Notes under the pieces: generated by a model
What the model saw: only the letters and a program-made list of their open reading frames with translations
What the model was told of the DNA's origin: nothing
Databases searched by the model: none
Part shown: one piece after another, positions 1-13,412 of the stretch
How the letters are laid out: every line of letters starts with the position of its first letter
How positions within the stretch are numbered: the stretch's first letter is position 1
Program-made: the position numbers and the translations under genes
Origin: Apostichopus japonicus
Taxonomy: Eukaryota > Echinodermata > Holothuroidea > Aspidochirotida > Stichopodidae
Direction of reading: 5' to 3'
Assembly (NCBI RefSeq): GCF_037975245.1
Contig: NC_092581.1
Location: forward strand, 4,504,001 to 4,568,000
Length of the DNA stretch: 64,000 nucleotides

Positions 1-228
1 TCTACCCCTCTCACTTCACCTCTCCTCTTTCCCTCTTCTTACCTCTCATTTCTACCTTGTCTCACCTCAACCTGGGCTTGAACCCAGCCAATAAGGAAAT
101 TGGGAAAGTCTAATTGCCTGCAAGCAGAGCAACCAAACCCACCATTCCGGTTCCCAACGGAAAATCTTCGTTTCTTACCTTTATACTTCCACCTTTTCCA
201 TCGAACAGAAAAGTAAAAGGCTCAGACT
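1..228. other. Intergenic leader with degenerate tRNA-like remnants
   Basis: No gene is seen. The first 60 bases are C/T-rich. On the minus strand, around 65-90, there is a B-box-like GGGTTCAAGCCC followed by pairing sequence, so this may be an old unit related to the satellite that starts just downstream. Nothing else is recognisable. Confidence 0.4.
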
Positions 229-1316
229 GGAATCGAACCGCAGACATGGAGATTGTCTGACTCTCTCAGTTACATAGCACTACCAACTTGGCCACTGCAA
301 CTGTTGAGAAATAATGCTCGTTTCTAATATTTCAACTTCCGAATTCACAATGGAAGGAGGAAAAGAGCAGAAAATCAAAATGCTCTCATGTGGAGTAGAA
401 CTCAGGACATGGAGATTGTCTGACTCTCTCAGTTACAGAGCACTACCAACTTGGCCACTGCAACTGTTGAGAAATAATGCTCGTTTCTAATATTTCAACT
501 TCCGAATTCACAATGGAAGGAGGAAAAGAGCAGAAAATCAAAATGCTCTCATGTGGAGTAGAACTCAGGACATGGAGATTGTCTGACTCTCTCAGTTACA
601 GAGCACTACCAACTTGGCCACTGCAACTGTTGAGAAATAATGCTCGTTTCTAATATTTCAACTTCCGAATTAACAATGGAAGGAGGAAAAGAGCAGAAAA
701 TCAAAATGCTCTCATGTGGAGTAGAACTCAGGACATGGAGATTGTCTGACTCTCTCAGTTACAGAGCACTACCAACTTGGCCACTGCAACTGTTGAGAAA
801 TAATGCTCGTTTCTAATATTTCAACTTCCGAATTCACAATGGAAGGAGGAAAAGAGCAGAAAATCAAAATGCTCTCATGTGGAGTAGAACTCAGGACATG
901 GAGATTGTCTGACTCTCTCAGTTACAGAGCACTACCAACTTGGCCACTGCAACTGTTGAGAAATAATGCTCGTTTCTAATATTTCAACTTCCGAATTCAC
1001 AATGGAAGGAGGAAAAGAGCAGAAAATCAAAATGTTCTCATGTGGAGTTGAACTCAGGACATGGAGATTGTCTGACTCTCTCAGTTACAGAGCACTACCA
1101 ACTTGACCACTGCAACTGTTGAGAAATAATGCTCGTTTCTAATATTTCAACTTCCGAATTCACAATGGAAGGAGGAAAAGAGCAGAAAATCAAATGTTCT
1201 CATGTGGAGTTGAACTCAGGACATGGAGATTGTCTGACTCTCTCAGTTACAGAGCACTACCAACTTGGCCACTACAACTGTTGAGAAATAATGCTCGTTT
1301 CTAATATTTCAAAATC
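229..1316 (-). repeat. 163-bp tandem satellite made of tRNA-like units
   Basis: The same anchor (the g of gaattcac) recurs at 341, 504, 667, 830, 993 and 1156, an exact 163-bp period. Units differ by only a few bases. Read on the minus strand, each unit carries a perfect RNA polymerase III A box (TGGCCAAGTTGG) and, about 55 nt later, a B box. The B box is intact in the leftmost unit (GGTTCGATTCC, minus strand of about 229-240) and degraded in the others (GAGTTCTACTCC). The spacing resembles a class II (Leu/Ser type) tRNA with a long variable arm. I infer a tRNA-derived SINE head that expanded as a satellite. Confidence 0.85.
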
Positions 1317-1800
1317 AAAATGCTCTCAAGTAGATCTGAACTCAGGACATGGAGATTGTCCGACTCTCCAGTTACAGACCACTACCAACTTGGCCACTGC
1401 AACTGTGGAGAATTGAAGTTCATTTCTAATATTTCAAATTCAAGATGCAAGGTGGAAAAGGGTAGAAGATCAAAACTGCTGTTTTGGGGGTTTGAATTTC
1501 AGACAAGTTTGTCCGACTCTATGTTACAGTGCCCTACCAACTGTGACACACTAACCATCGAGATGCAATTATCATTTCTAACACTTCAGCATGAGAGTAA
1601 GAATAAGAGCAGGAATTCTACCTACTGTGCATGTTTGATCCGTAGACAACTTCAAGGAAGTTACTACTGTGCCATACTTGAGAAATAGGCTAATGCTCAT
1701 TTCTACTATTTCAACTACAGAACTGTGAGGGAAAAGACCAATGAGATAGGGTTTGAACCCTTAAATTGACAATGTACTGACCATAGTGTCCTAGTAACTG
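1317..1800 (-). repeat. Diverged continuation of the tRNA-like satellite
   Basis: Units remain alignable to the 163-bp repeat but with many substitutions and indels. A-box-like and B-box-like blocks recur, for example minus-strand GGGTTCAAACCC at about 1750. The gradient from nearly identical to diverged copies fits an array that homogenises in its centre and decays at its edge. An open frame of 122 codons here is repeat sequence, not a gene. Confidence 0.6.
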
Positions 1801-2614
1801 TTGATAAATACTTGACCTTAAGAAATGTTTGGGGAATATTTTAAATTTATTTCAGCAACAATGAAACAGCTTACTGTACCATAGTTCCTTCTGATAAAAG
1901 TTCGATTTGCAACATCATGTTGGTTTACAAATTTCTCGAAGTAACACTTTTCTACAAGACTCCCCTCCCCCATTATTTTTGAAGGCAAAAGGAATCAACG
2001 TGATGGCGATTGATGTTTGCATGTATCTGTATGTACCGTATATGTGTGTTACACCTTGGCTTGTAAACTCTCTTGATGGTGGTTCAACTCCAAAATTGGT
2101 CTTTGGATGCAGCATGGTGAATGGGAGGAGCATATAGTCCTCTTCCATGGTTAGGTCATTGTAGTTATCTGTCTGGCAAACTTGAAAACAAAGCTTGGAT
2201 CAACCTCGAACTGAGTATGTGACAATAGTAGAGCTTAAAACACTGCTTGCATTATTTCGAAATTGAACATTGACCACAGTTAACATCCAATTGTGTCAAT
2301 TCTTTTGGTTTGTGCCAATGCCCATTGTTTTAAGCATGGTGTCTATCACCATTGGAACAACAGGTTATCATGTAGTCGTTTATAATTGACAGTTCAATTG
2401 TTTCACAGATTCGAATAATATACCTCTTCCCTTCAAACTTGGCTACTGAAAATAGTATAATGCAGAGGCAAAAAGTTAATTGCCTAAGAAAATAGATGGA
2501 TACTTTCTGCATCCATGTAAGAATTTTGTGGGAGATATAAAGTGAATAATCTGGCAAGGGCAAAGTTAATTGGTATCCCCCCCCCCCCTTACCATGTCAC
2601 CATCATAATAAACC
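1801..2614. other. Gene-free AT-rich intergenic DNA
   Basis: No coding region, RNA gene or clear repeat was recognised. A poly-C run of about 12 bases lies near 2577-2588. Confidence 0.4.
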
Positions 2615-3005
2615 AGAATGCAAAGTGCATTGTAGTTTCGATGATGTAACATGAGCAGTTTTCTTAATGAATCTGACATAATTTATAGTGAGGGTGTACA
2701 CTGTACAACATACTTTATCTTGATAGAACAGTGAAAAGCAGTGTAATGTGACAAACAATAAATTCAAAATTACAGGCTGTCTTGAAATGAACATTGACCT
2801 CAACAACAGGCTTTGTGTACTAAATGAAAAAATCAACATACTAAATATGACATCTGTTCTTGTTGAAATATTGTGTAAAACATGGTTTTCACAATTTGAC
2901 CCTTATGAACTCAATCGACCATTGACCTCTGCACACAATTTTAGGCTTCTTGTATTCAATGTGGTACAATTACATACCAAATATGTGATGTCCAATTCTC
3001 CCTTG
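2615..3005. repeat. Dispersed repeat, copy 1 (pair at 40195-40585)
   Basis: About 390 bp match the SYAP1 intron segment at 40195-40585 in the same orientation, sharing long runs such as atgagcagttttctt and caacatactttatcttgat. The following ~300 bp, to about 3300, contain weaker internal echoes of the same phrases (caataggcttctt followed by actcaatg), so the family may have subrepeats. No terminal inverted repeats or coding capacity was seen, and the family is unidentified. Confidence 0.7.
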
Positions 3006-3299
3006 CAAAATAATTATTAGGAAGTTGCATTAGTGTAGAGAGACAAGTAAGAGGCAACTGAAGTAAAGGTGGCGTTTTTTGACTTCAAATGACATTTTGA
3101 CCTCCACCGAAATCAATAGGCTTCTTTTACTCAATGATAACATTTTCATACCAGGTATGAAATCTGCTCAACCATTCCAATATTGAGTTGACAGGGTTCT
3201 CACAATTTGACCTCTGATGACCTTTGACCACCAAAAGCAATAGGCTTCTTGAACTCAATGTGGTACTTCTATACACCAAATATCTGGTCTACCCATGCT

Positions 3300-6200
3300 T
3301 CCCTTCTTGAGATATATAGTGTTTAAAATATGTAAGGTTTCCTACTTAGTGTGAACTACTTTTTCTCTTATGATGAGTGTTGTATTGTCTGCAACCTACC
3401 TTTAATTGAATATTGGTTTAACTTCATTATGATATATATGATCAGTTATAACTCATGACTCTGAAGCCTGCAACTTCATACTTGTAGTGTACCTTACAAC
3501 AAACTTGAATGCAGTCAGGACTGTTACAAAGGTACATCCAACTATGCATATCAGCTGCTTGTACTACATCACTGCAACAATCTTCAGTGTTTGGCAAAGA
3601 TGGGGCCAATTTCACCTTAAAAACTGTAGTGACCACAAAATAGCTGTTATTTATTCCACTCTATCTCAAAACGAATGTTACTTGTAACAACTCTCATTTG
3701 AAAAACAGCTTTTATCCCCTATGATTACAGAAAAAAATTGAAAACCTTTGGAAATTGATGATGAGAATTGAAAAAAAAAAAAAAAAAAAACACGGAAGAA
3801 GTCTTTCTTTTGAACTTCTTTATTTACAAATTGTAATGCAACTAGACAAATTTCAATTTTTGTTTTTTTGTAAGAAAAACTCCTAGTATGAATACTATTA
3901 TACAAAATGCAAAAATCCAAGCTGCTCTTGATGCTCTGTCACAACATGGCCAAACATGTCAAGGCAAATTGTGAAATTATTTGCAAAACCAATAAAAATT
4001 GCACTTAATTCATGGCTCTAATTAAAAATTGCCATGAAGACACAGGAATGGAACCAACTGGGTCGCACTTTCCAAAACTCCCAATTTCCAAACTGGGATG
4101 GCAGTCTCTCCTCTTCCTCTGCATCTCCATTAAAACAACTCTGCGTCCCACAATCACCAAATGCAAGTGTTTCCAAAGTTAGTACAAAAGCGTCATCAAT
4201 TTAGGAGTTTTTCTCCAGACCCCAGGCAAGTAGAGATGGCATCTTTTTTTTCACCAGTTTGGTGGACAGACAAGGAGTCCACTTTTCAGCCGAGAGAAAG
4301 AACATGAATATTCCAAGCCACTCCGGGATATTGCGGATATCAAGGTGCCAATGCTGCCGACAAGCGTTACCCTCACAGAGGTGCATCGTCCATCTTGTCT
4401 TATCTTCCTTCGTCTCTCTGGGATGTCAAACCTGTAGAATCCTATCCAATTTTTGGCCACAACCATGGACAGATTTTTTTCAGGAAATTTTTTTGGAGAG
4501 CACCTTGGGACAATTCTCATGAAATCCCCATCGGCATAATTGGATGTCCGTGAATTGAATGATGCCTGACATAATTTTAGCTACCACAATATGTGGTATT
4601 TCCATTACATCAAGCTAAAACTTGTCACGATTTCTGAAGGGCTCCTAAACCAGCCTCTCTTAAGTTCCAATTCAGTAAAGCAGCTTCTCTGCCCAAAAAA
4701 ACGAAATGGAGTCGAAGGTTTTTGAATTTGTCTCTTTCAAAAGACAAAAAAATCCCCAAAATCGACATGCCATTTTGATCTCGACTGACCAGTTTCAGCA
4801 TATGGAGCGGAGACAATACTGCATAGTTGTCCTTCTGAAGTGAAATATTTCAATTAGTATAAAAGAAAACTCTGTTATATAAAATAAAGCTATTTTTTGT
4901 CAGAGTTTCTTTCTTTCTTTTTTGCCTTTTTGTTATGATTTTATCATGTGCTATACTTTAGCTGTTTTTCTGCCTGAGATTCTATTATGTTTTGGGTAAT
5001 AGTAATAGTACCCTGTTCAGATCACAAGGAGAGAGAAAAACAGAAAAAGGAAATCATGTTAAAACCAGACAGAGCAATAACAAAACAAAAAAAAAGCGTC
5101 TGTTAACATAGGAAAAACTTATTTACTGGATTGTCATATTTCAATTACTAGAAGATGTTGGTCCACATTTTACATATTGGATTTAACAGCCTTGAGTCAC
5201 AGGCAAATTCAACTGGGTTTTACCAGTAACAAGTTTCTGTTGCAGACAATTTAGTGACGTTCAAATAGGATCCACTCTAGTAATTATTTTTTCTCTCTGA
5301 ATAATTTCAGGATAAAGTTGTTTAAGATTCCTTCTGAATGTTATTAATAACCAATTGAAATCTGGGGCTGTGACTAGAACAAATTGAAGTTTAAAGGTAG
5401 CTGTGATTGCATTCTGACAAACATGGCACTGTTTTGATTGGTTGAAATGAACGAAACATTGTAATTCCATTCATTTTTACAATGGAAGGCAATAGTTTTG
5501 CTTGATGGGCATGCATTGATGGTAAAGCAAAAGTACTTTCGCTTGTTCAAAGTTGAAATAAAACAATTTTGGCAATGGTCTGGAGCCAGCAGTATGCTAA
5601 CAAAAAATTTGTGAAAAGTTGGGAAGACTTTCTTGAAGTTTTATATCAGCTTGACAAGATACCACCCCTCCAAAGATAACACATTTGGGTTCAGCCTGCT
5701 AACAATTCAATATCCTTAGGGGTTCAACCATTTTAAGCTTTGCACTATATTTTAAGATACAAGAGCCCAGTTTACTTTGAAACCTACCTCACATGTCAGG
5801 TGTTTTTTTTCAATCACCAACCAATTAAGCATGGCAATTTTTTTTGTTTTTCAAGTTGATATATTTTTTTTCACAGTTGCAGGGAGAATTCAGTAGTCCC
5901 TTGATTTATTTTGAGACCTGGAGAGAGTTGAAGGGTGAATTCAACAGCCTCTTGACTTGTTTTGAGACCACCTAATTTTGTGAGGTCCCCAACCCTACCT
6001 CCATTAAACAAGTTCAAATTTTGTTCCAAACTCAATGTTACAAACTATCTTTATGCATAAGCCTCTTGTTCAGTAAGATGAATACACTTTCCCTGCAAAA
6101 CTTCCAGCTTTATCTCTTTCAAACCACAGCACTATTGTCTTGCAGTGTTATGTGTAACTATGAACCCCAACCATTACAACACGAGGTTGCTCTTTGACAT

Positions 6201-7740
6201 GTGTCAACCACATGCTTATCAAAATGCCGTTGTTATTCACAAAGTGAAAGATTCTGCAAGTAGCTGTTTAAGGCAAGACTTAGAAAGTTTTTACGAATCG
6301 GGCAAATGGATTAAATTATTAGGACAAAGTGCTGATGTTTGAAGACAGTAAAGCTAATACAAAAAATTTCAATGCTAGCTTTGGGAATTAAAGACAAGAC
6401 CCACCACAATGGTACTATTATGACATAGATAACCCATAAAATTCACTCAAAGGAGAGTAGGTTGGAAGAGCAATAGGGAGATTATAACTTTTGGAAATGG
6501 ATTTCTCTCCTACTCAGCATGGACCCCCCACATTCCCCCCCCCGACCCCCAAACTGTCAGTCACGTGAAAAAGACAAAGGCAAGGTTGTTCTAACAACTT
6601 AAATGAGAGAACATTTTTGCTTCAACTTTTCAGAAAACTGTGGCCCCTTTTTCAACAAAACTGCATTACACCATTGTAGTTCTTGACAAGAACACAAAAC
6701 ACAGTGTTTTGTCCTGAAACTGGACTAGATATTCAGGCGACAAAATTGGCATCGGATGAAATGGTTTAGTAAAGAACGGAACACAAAATAGATCAAACAG
6801 TCCTTCCATGATGATGATGATACCATCGAGGAAATTTTGACATTTACTGTTTTTTTTTCGGGTTTCGTCTTTCTTTTCTCTTTCTTGCAAAATGTTGCTT
6901 TATTTGATTTGAACAAATTGAGACACTGATACTAAAAACAACTACAAAGCAAAAGTAAAAGGATTGAAATCAGAAAAGACAAAAAGAATCTTGTTTCTTC
7001 AAGAGAAATTTTCAAATCTGCAATTTGCAAATTTGCTGTATCTAAAGATTCCAGTTAAAACATGTTCTAGCCTAAAAAGATATTTACAGGATGAAAAAAA
7101 GAACCTTTCATTTAGTCCAGTTCTTGTGGAAACCTTTTTTTTTTTTTTTCCCCTCTTCAGTCTCAGCATGACATCAAATGGTCCAATTCATTCAGACTCA
7201 AGAATTACACTGTACAAATCTACTAAGAAGTCAAAGATACTTCCAGAAAAAGATGAATGATCTTTGTTTTTAAACACAAATGATTAATATTAAACTTTAT
7301 ACAATGGTAACACAAAAAGGTTCCACATAATTATCACAAACACCAAAATGGTAAGTTGAAGAAGAGTTCATATCGTGATTTCTTGGCAGACAATTTGTCC
7401 TGGCCATTTGCTAATCACATTATTTTCAATATAGTTGGTTGGTTACGTGTTCCTTTCTGACTTTATTCGTCTTTCATGCTTGGTGCATTTATCTCGTACA
7501 GTTCAAGAAAGCTAAGTTTACTAAGAGCTTTTACGCCAAGAGAGTTTTGTGATAATATGATTCGGGATCCAGAAGTTGTTGTAGTGGAATTAAGAAAAGA
7601 AATTAATTCCAAGCTGTTTTTGAAGTCCTCTCTCTCTGGGTATTTTGGTTCGTCCACAGTTCAATGGACAGAAATATGTAAATGGATCACGTTCAGTTCA
7701 GGGATCCATTAATTGGAGCAACCACACCAGTTCTTGAAAT
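3300..7740 (-). other. Probable long 3' UTR and 3' flank of SYNCRIP
   Basis: There is no convincing coding region in this 4.4-kb stretch. It lies directly 3' of the SYNCRIP stop codon at 7741. Possible minus-strand AATAAA signals occur near 5905 and 3820. The second sits beside a run of about 20 A on the plus strand (3770-3790). The true polyadenylation site cannot be chosen from sequence alone. Open frames here are short and lack domain signatures. Confidence 0.35.
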
Positions 7741-10700
7741 CTACCAACTATCTGCTGACCAGCTTTGGTCACCACCATAACCTAGTGGTTTCTGAGCAAT
7801 TGGAGTAGTACCCCATCCTCCTTGGGTATTCCTCCTTTTGTTATAATCAGGCCCTTGACCATCCATCTTTCTCTTTCCCCTAATCATACCACCGCCACCC
7901 CTGTTGCCTCTTCCACCACCCCTAGGACCCCCTCTTGGGCCACCTCTCATCCCCCCAGGACCACCTCGACCCCCACGCATTCCACCTCTACCACCACCCG
8001 GTCCCATGGGGCCGCCGCGAGCTCCTCTACCTCCTCTTGGACCGCCTCTTCCACCTCTGCCTCCGTAGCCGTATCCTCCATATGACCAGTCACCGCCGTA
8101 GTCTTGGTATCCACTATCATATCCAAAGTAGTAGTCGTCATAACCACCAAAGTCCGGTTGGTACCCCCCTTGTTGGTACCCCATTCCTCCTCCACCTCCT
8201 CCTCTATTACCTCTCTGCATACCACCTCCACCTCTCTGCCGTCCGTAACCACCAGAGTTGTCCCAGTATCCACCACTGTTAACCAAAATCATTAATAACA
8301 CATTATTAAGTTAACTACCACACTGCAGTTTGGTACAGTATTACTTGCACACATTATTTCCCGTTGGGCAAACTTGAACAAAAAGCCTTCCACCATTTAT
8401 GAACTAGTAACAGGCATATTTTTATTAATATAACCATGTAACATCATATCAATTAAGTGACACTTTTCATTAGTCTCAAGACAACATCTTGCAAGTTGTA
8501 TAATCTCTGCAGTTTGTTTCAATATAATAAGTTGTCTCAAATGACAGAAGCACTGCTCCACAGATTGATATCATGATTTATATTTGTTTGTATTCTATTA
8601 CGTCTGTTCTGTTGTTACTTACCCAGACTGTTGCATCCTTGCTTGTCTTTCTTTCTTCTTATTCATTCCTTGTGGTTTTGCCAGACACACTGGTATCACT
8701 CCTCCTTCAAACTCCTTCTCATCCATTCCTTCAATGGCCTGAAAAAAATACACACAACATTAATCATCCTGCAGGGTTCATTTACTGCAATAGTGCGTAC
8801 CATATAGATCATTGGTATTAAAAGTGAGGGTAAACAACACCTTTTAGTTTGCATTGCAGAGAAAAAGAATTCGGTGATACTTGTGGAAAGATCTTGAATA
8901 CAAAGATTTCTCAAAGGGGACCATAAAAGTCGCTCTAAATACAATCACTTGATTCTGTCTCACTGTACACAAGAAAGTTAAAATGAATTTTACTCTCAAA
9001 ATGAAACGAGTTGATAGAGGGGGGGGGGGGGGGTTCAAATTTCACAAAGGCTGCGCTTAACTTGAAAATAATGAACGATTTACATCTAGAGCACATAACC
9101 ACAAACTATCAGTATTATGAATGTTTGAAAAAAATTGTTTTGTGTGGAGTAATACAATGCTCACATTCAGCTATATTGGTAATTAATTGATACACAGATA
9201 TTGCTTTATTGGAAATTTGATTGAAAATGCTTGACAAAGTTTAGATCAATAGATAACAAGATACTTAACTCACCTTTTCAGCACTTTCTCTCTCCTTGTA
9301 ATGAACAAAACAGTAGTCTTTGATTTTCTTCACCTTCTCCAATTCTCCGAATTCAGAAAACTTTTCCTTAATCTTCTCTTCAGTGGCAGCAGGAGTCAAA
9401 TTTCTAATGTAGACAACTTTGACTTTAGACATGGTCTCCTCATCTGGCTCTATGATTGGGTCTGCCCAGTCAACACTGATGTTGACACCACCGAATACCT
9501 GAACACGGCCGGACATGAGCTTCTTACGGGCAGTGAAAGCAGCCTTATGGTCTTCGTACTCTAGAAATGCAAATCCCCTGTTCAGGGATTTGTCATCTGA
9601 TGAGGTGTACACAATCACGTCTTTCAATCCATCTGAATGGAATAAAAACATAGCTAATGTTGTTAACTCGCTCTAAATCCTCTTCTTAACCAGTTAATGA
9701 TAGGAGCATTTTAAAATAATTTATTACTGATGGTCAAGTCTTTAAATATCACTAACATCGTTCTACATCTCCATCAAGTCGAATAGGGTGAAAAAATCAA
9801 TGTGTATACTTCCATAATTTCATCATTATTTAGTGATATTCCCTTCTATGTTGATGTGTAATAGTATAAAAATTTGTGACTTTTCCAAGCGGAAAAAGTT
9901 TTGATTAACTACGTTTGTTTGAACACTGTACTGTATAGACTAAGCAATTTCTCCACACAGTGTACTTGAAAACTTTCAACAAAACATGACCTTCATACTC
10001 TGGAGCACTCAGCTGATCACCACCTTGTCGATTTAGTGGAAAGGTCTAACAAAAGTTGAACAGAACTTTTCCATGCTTGAAAGAATCAAATAACATGAAA
10101 GAACAGGTTGGAAAGGCCTAACTCAAGTATGATATTGCCATGCTGTAAAAGTACCATGGGTCCTTCCTTAAAAGAAAGTTTCGGTTTGCAAAATAGACTG
10201 TAAATTGTCTCCCAATGCTTAATTTTAGCAAACTTATGCAAATATACCCCAACAAATGCTTTAAAGAATCCTTCAATCTCGCAAACCACATTTTCACGAG
10301 TACTTTCTTTCAATGACATTTTGCACTGTTAGGCTTGAAAGGCCAACATCGTTTGAGGGTTAACCATATCATTTAAAACCTTACCAGTTGCTTTTCCAAA
10401 TTCTTCCATTATCTGTTCTTTCTGCTTCGTCTTGGGAATAGAGCCCACAAAGATCCTGTTCATCTTGTAGGATATGGACACACTCAAACTAAAGCGATCG
10501 TTGGCTTTATGGCCATCCAGCTGGAAAAGAGTAATAACAAAATCATGACAGTCAACCACCAAATCTCCTCCACTACAAAGAGTGGGTTACTTGTACACCA
10601 ACATGTCCAATGTGAAAATTCATAAAATCTTTTGACAGGAGCTGTCAATTTTCCACGGCAACTAAAACTTCTCGACTCAGTCCGGTAGACCTGCAAAGTT

Positions 10701-13400
10701 CAATCCACTTCTTAACTGTTGGTGTAATAGTGTTTACAAATCATAGACTCCAGACAAAACATTCATATGTCAACACACACAGTAAATTGTCTTCACCTTC
10801 AGCGAGTCAATCGAAGGACATTGCTGCACTTACCGTCTTAATGGCCTCCTGTGCCTCGGTTTTCTCACAGAAACAGACAAAGGCAAACCCTTTATTTAAG
10901 CCTGTTGTTGGATCCAATATTAACCTGATGTCATAGATCTTTCCACAGGGTTCAAATAGTGGCACAAGTTTATCTTCAAACCAATCCTTGGGGATATTTT
11001 TGACAAAAACCTGGCAGAAGAGTGAAAAGTTGAAAAATTGTTCACTTGCAGCATAATAAAGGTATTCAGATACTTGTAACAATAAGCTGAATATCAGCAA
11101 CACATTATGACTACAGGTAAAAAATATATTGTAATTACCTATCATCTTAAAAAAAAAATTATTCTGAGGATTTTCCTATTCATTCCATAAACATTTTTAA
11201 AATACCCACAACATTAATGAAGGACAAATAAACGACATGGGGGGGGGGGGGGGGGTGAGTCATACATTCTTCATAGGAACCATGTACCAGTTATAGCTTT
11301 GATTGAGGTTTTTCCTGCTCTGGTTATTAGCTGTAGTTTTCTGTTTTACTATAATAACCTTACAATTCACTGAGTAGACCACTTCAAACAAGATAAATCA
11401 CAAAGAGGTCATAAATCACTCCAAATCAATTGTTATGAGGCAGAAGACCTCTATAAAATAAAGGTAAAATACATGTTAAAGCCCCGCACACAATAATGTA
11501 AACCAACCCGAAACAGAAATTGATAAATCATGATTGAAAAAGAATGAGTAGCTTACATATAACAAGAACTAGTTAATTCATTTACATAATATCAATATCA
11601 GCAGTCCTTGACAAGAAGTCTCAAAATAACCATTTGGAGAGCATTACAAAAAGTTAAATTTCGCTGTCATTTAGCTATCGATCTCATGATCAATTGCAAG
11701 TGAAAGACAAGCTTTGTACAAAGGGGATAACAACTTATATCATAATGAACCTACTTCTGTTCCTTGTGATGGAGCCGATGTTCCTTCTTCCCAATCAGGA
11801 GGTGGACCACCATATTGCCTTTGACTGCGGGTAATATTCAGGGTGTAGCCTGTTCTCTCCAATAATTCCTAGAAGAAAGAAGGAAAGGTCATCATGTTAC
11901 TTGGACTTAGGCAAGAGCCGATGATACCAACTGTTATGCTAACAAAAGAAACCTCATTTAACATTACTGAATAAATGAATGATTCATTCCAATGCACCAG
12001 CAGTTCAACTACAAAATTCAGAGTGCTTTGTCAACTTAATACCTCTGAAAAATTGGTTTGCCCTGCTTCAGCTGTTTGCTGGGCATAACTGCTTAAAACT
12101 TTCTGCATCTTTACTGTAGGTCAAGCATTTTTCAGTCAGGTTAAGTCAAAACCTCATCCCCATAAGCATGTTGTGTTCCAAAGGTAAGTTATATTCCCAT
12201 CATACCAATTGAACTGAAAAGTATTTTACCAGATATTATTTTAAATCATCTAAGCACAGAAAAATTATTCTACCAAAAATGTCATTTTCCAACGACAGAA
12301 CATTGACAGAAACAACTACTCCAAAAGGTCAGGTTTGAAGGATAACAACATATATTACCTACTGTGGTCCCTTTCCTGGAGCAACCAAAATAGGCTTCAA
12401 TTAGCAATTATCCATATCCTAAGTTAGAGACAACACAACGAGTCAGGGTTTCTGATAACTGCATGGAATATATTTCTTTTTTAAGAAAAGAGCTACATTT
12501 TTCTGCCACCAGAAATCTGCTTTAAAGCAACCACAAACCACAATTTTACAGTTTGAACATAATACCAAAGAGAAACGTTTCATACCTTGATTTTGTCTTC
12601 ATCTGGTGTGTGTACTTTCTGCTGTTCTGGTTTTGTGAGTGCCCCTTTTCCTTTGGTCCTGAACATCTTGATTGCCCCACATATGTATGCACTCTTGTTC
12701 TGTACAAATGAAAGATCACTTTCACAGAAGTGTTTCAAGACTTGAAGTATAGTGTCATCATCCAGACCACCGATAGCATCCAACGCCCTGTCATCAAACT
12801 CTTCGTCACCAGTCAGTTCTAATAGTGAATAAGAAAAAGAAAATTGGATCAAATGTAGAAACAAACCCATGTACCCATAGATACCTGTTGCTGACTGCAT
12901 CAGCACATCAAATTACCCAATTTAACAGAAAACAGATTATTTTCACTGCACCACAGCAACATACATACCACTTCAGAAGGCTGTCCTGACCACAAACGAT
13001 CAACAATAATATTTGGTGAGATTTTGAAGCATCGTACAGCACTAAACAACAAAGGCGAGCAAAGCAAGACCCATGGTACCAAAAATATTAAACATATCAT
13101 CATAAAATCTTTGACTGCTTTGCACACAACCCCATTGTCCTCAACTGGTAAGAACAATTTCAACTGAAGGAACAACTCACTTTTCTGGTACGTTTTGTCC
13201 AACTCCTGTGATATCTTGTCTGAGAAACCTCTGCCTAAGAATAGATCGTATTTTTCCGTTCTCTCGTATGTTTCTGCCTCTGCTGCCTCTGCCTCTGTTT
13301 CAGTACTTTCCTCTGGCTCTGTGGTCTCACCCTCTGCTTCTTCAGCTACATTTTCCACCTCTTGCTGTTCTTCCACCTGCTCAGAACCATTTGACGCCAT
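7741..13400 (-). CDS. SYNCRIP: hnRNP Q/R (SYNCRIP-like) RNA-binding protein
   Basis: Eight coding exons, in order: 13181-13400, 12586-12818, 11755-11868, 10834-11010, 10385-10520, 9274-9632, 8623-8738 and 7741-8275. All junctions are GT..AG and phases agree, giving 1890 nt and 629 aa (human hnRNP Q is about 620). A very acidic N-terminus (about residues 8-45) precedes the helical acidic domain of the family (about 50-165). RRM1 (190-260) has RNP2 VFVKNI and RNP1 KGFAFVCF. RRM2 (270-345) has IFVGSI and RGFAFLEY. RRM3 (365-435) has VVYIRNL and KDYCFVHY. The tail (452-629) is rich in RGG and Gly-Tyr and ends in a family-like WGTTPIAQKPL block. The family binds mRNA and acts in splicing, stability, localisation and translation. 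An acceptor at 13412/13413, twelve bases before the ATG, shows a 5' UTR intron. Vertebrates have two paralogues (SYNCRIP and HNRNPR), and this looks like the single pre-duplication gene. Confidence 0.95.
11239..11256. repeat. Poly-G tract in SYNCRIP intron
   Basis: A run of about 17 G lies within the intron between the exons at 10834-11010 and 11755-11868. Similar G or C runs recur throughout the window. Confidence 0.8.
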
Positions 13401-13412
13401 ACTTGAAGTGAG

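Noticed and set aside
229-1316. CRISPR-like regular repeats
   Set aside because: The 163-bp units are directly adjacent with no unique spacers, in an animal genome. It is a tandem satellite.
1320-1688. 122-codon open frame
   Set aside because: Lies in diverged copies of the tRNA-like satellite; not a gene.
7822-8295. Ser/Thr/Pro-rich plus-strand frames
   Set aside because: Antisense shadow of the Gly/Arg-rich tail of SYNCRIP.
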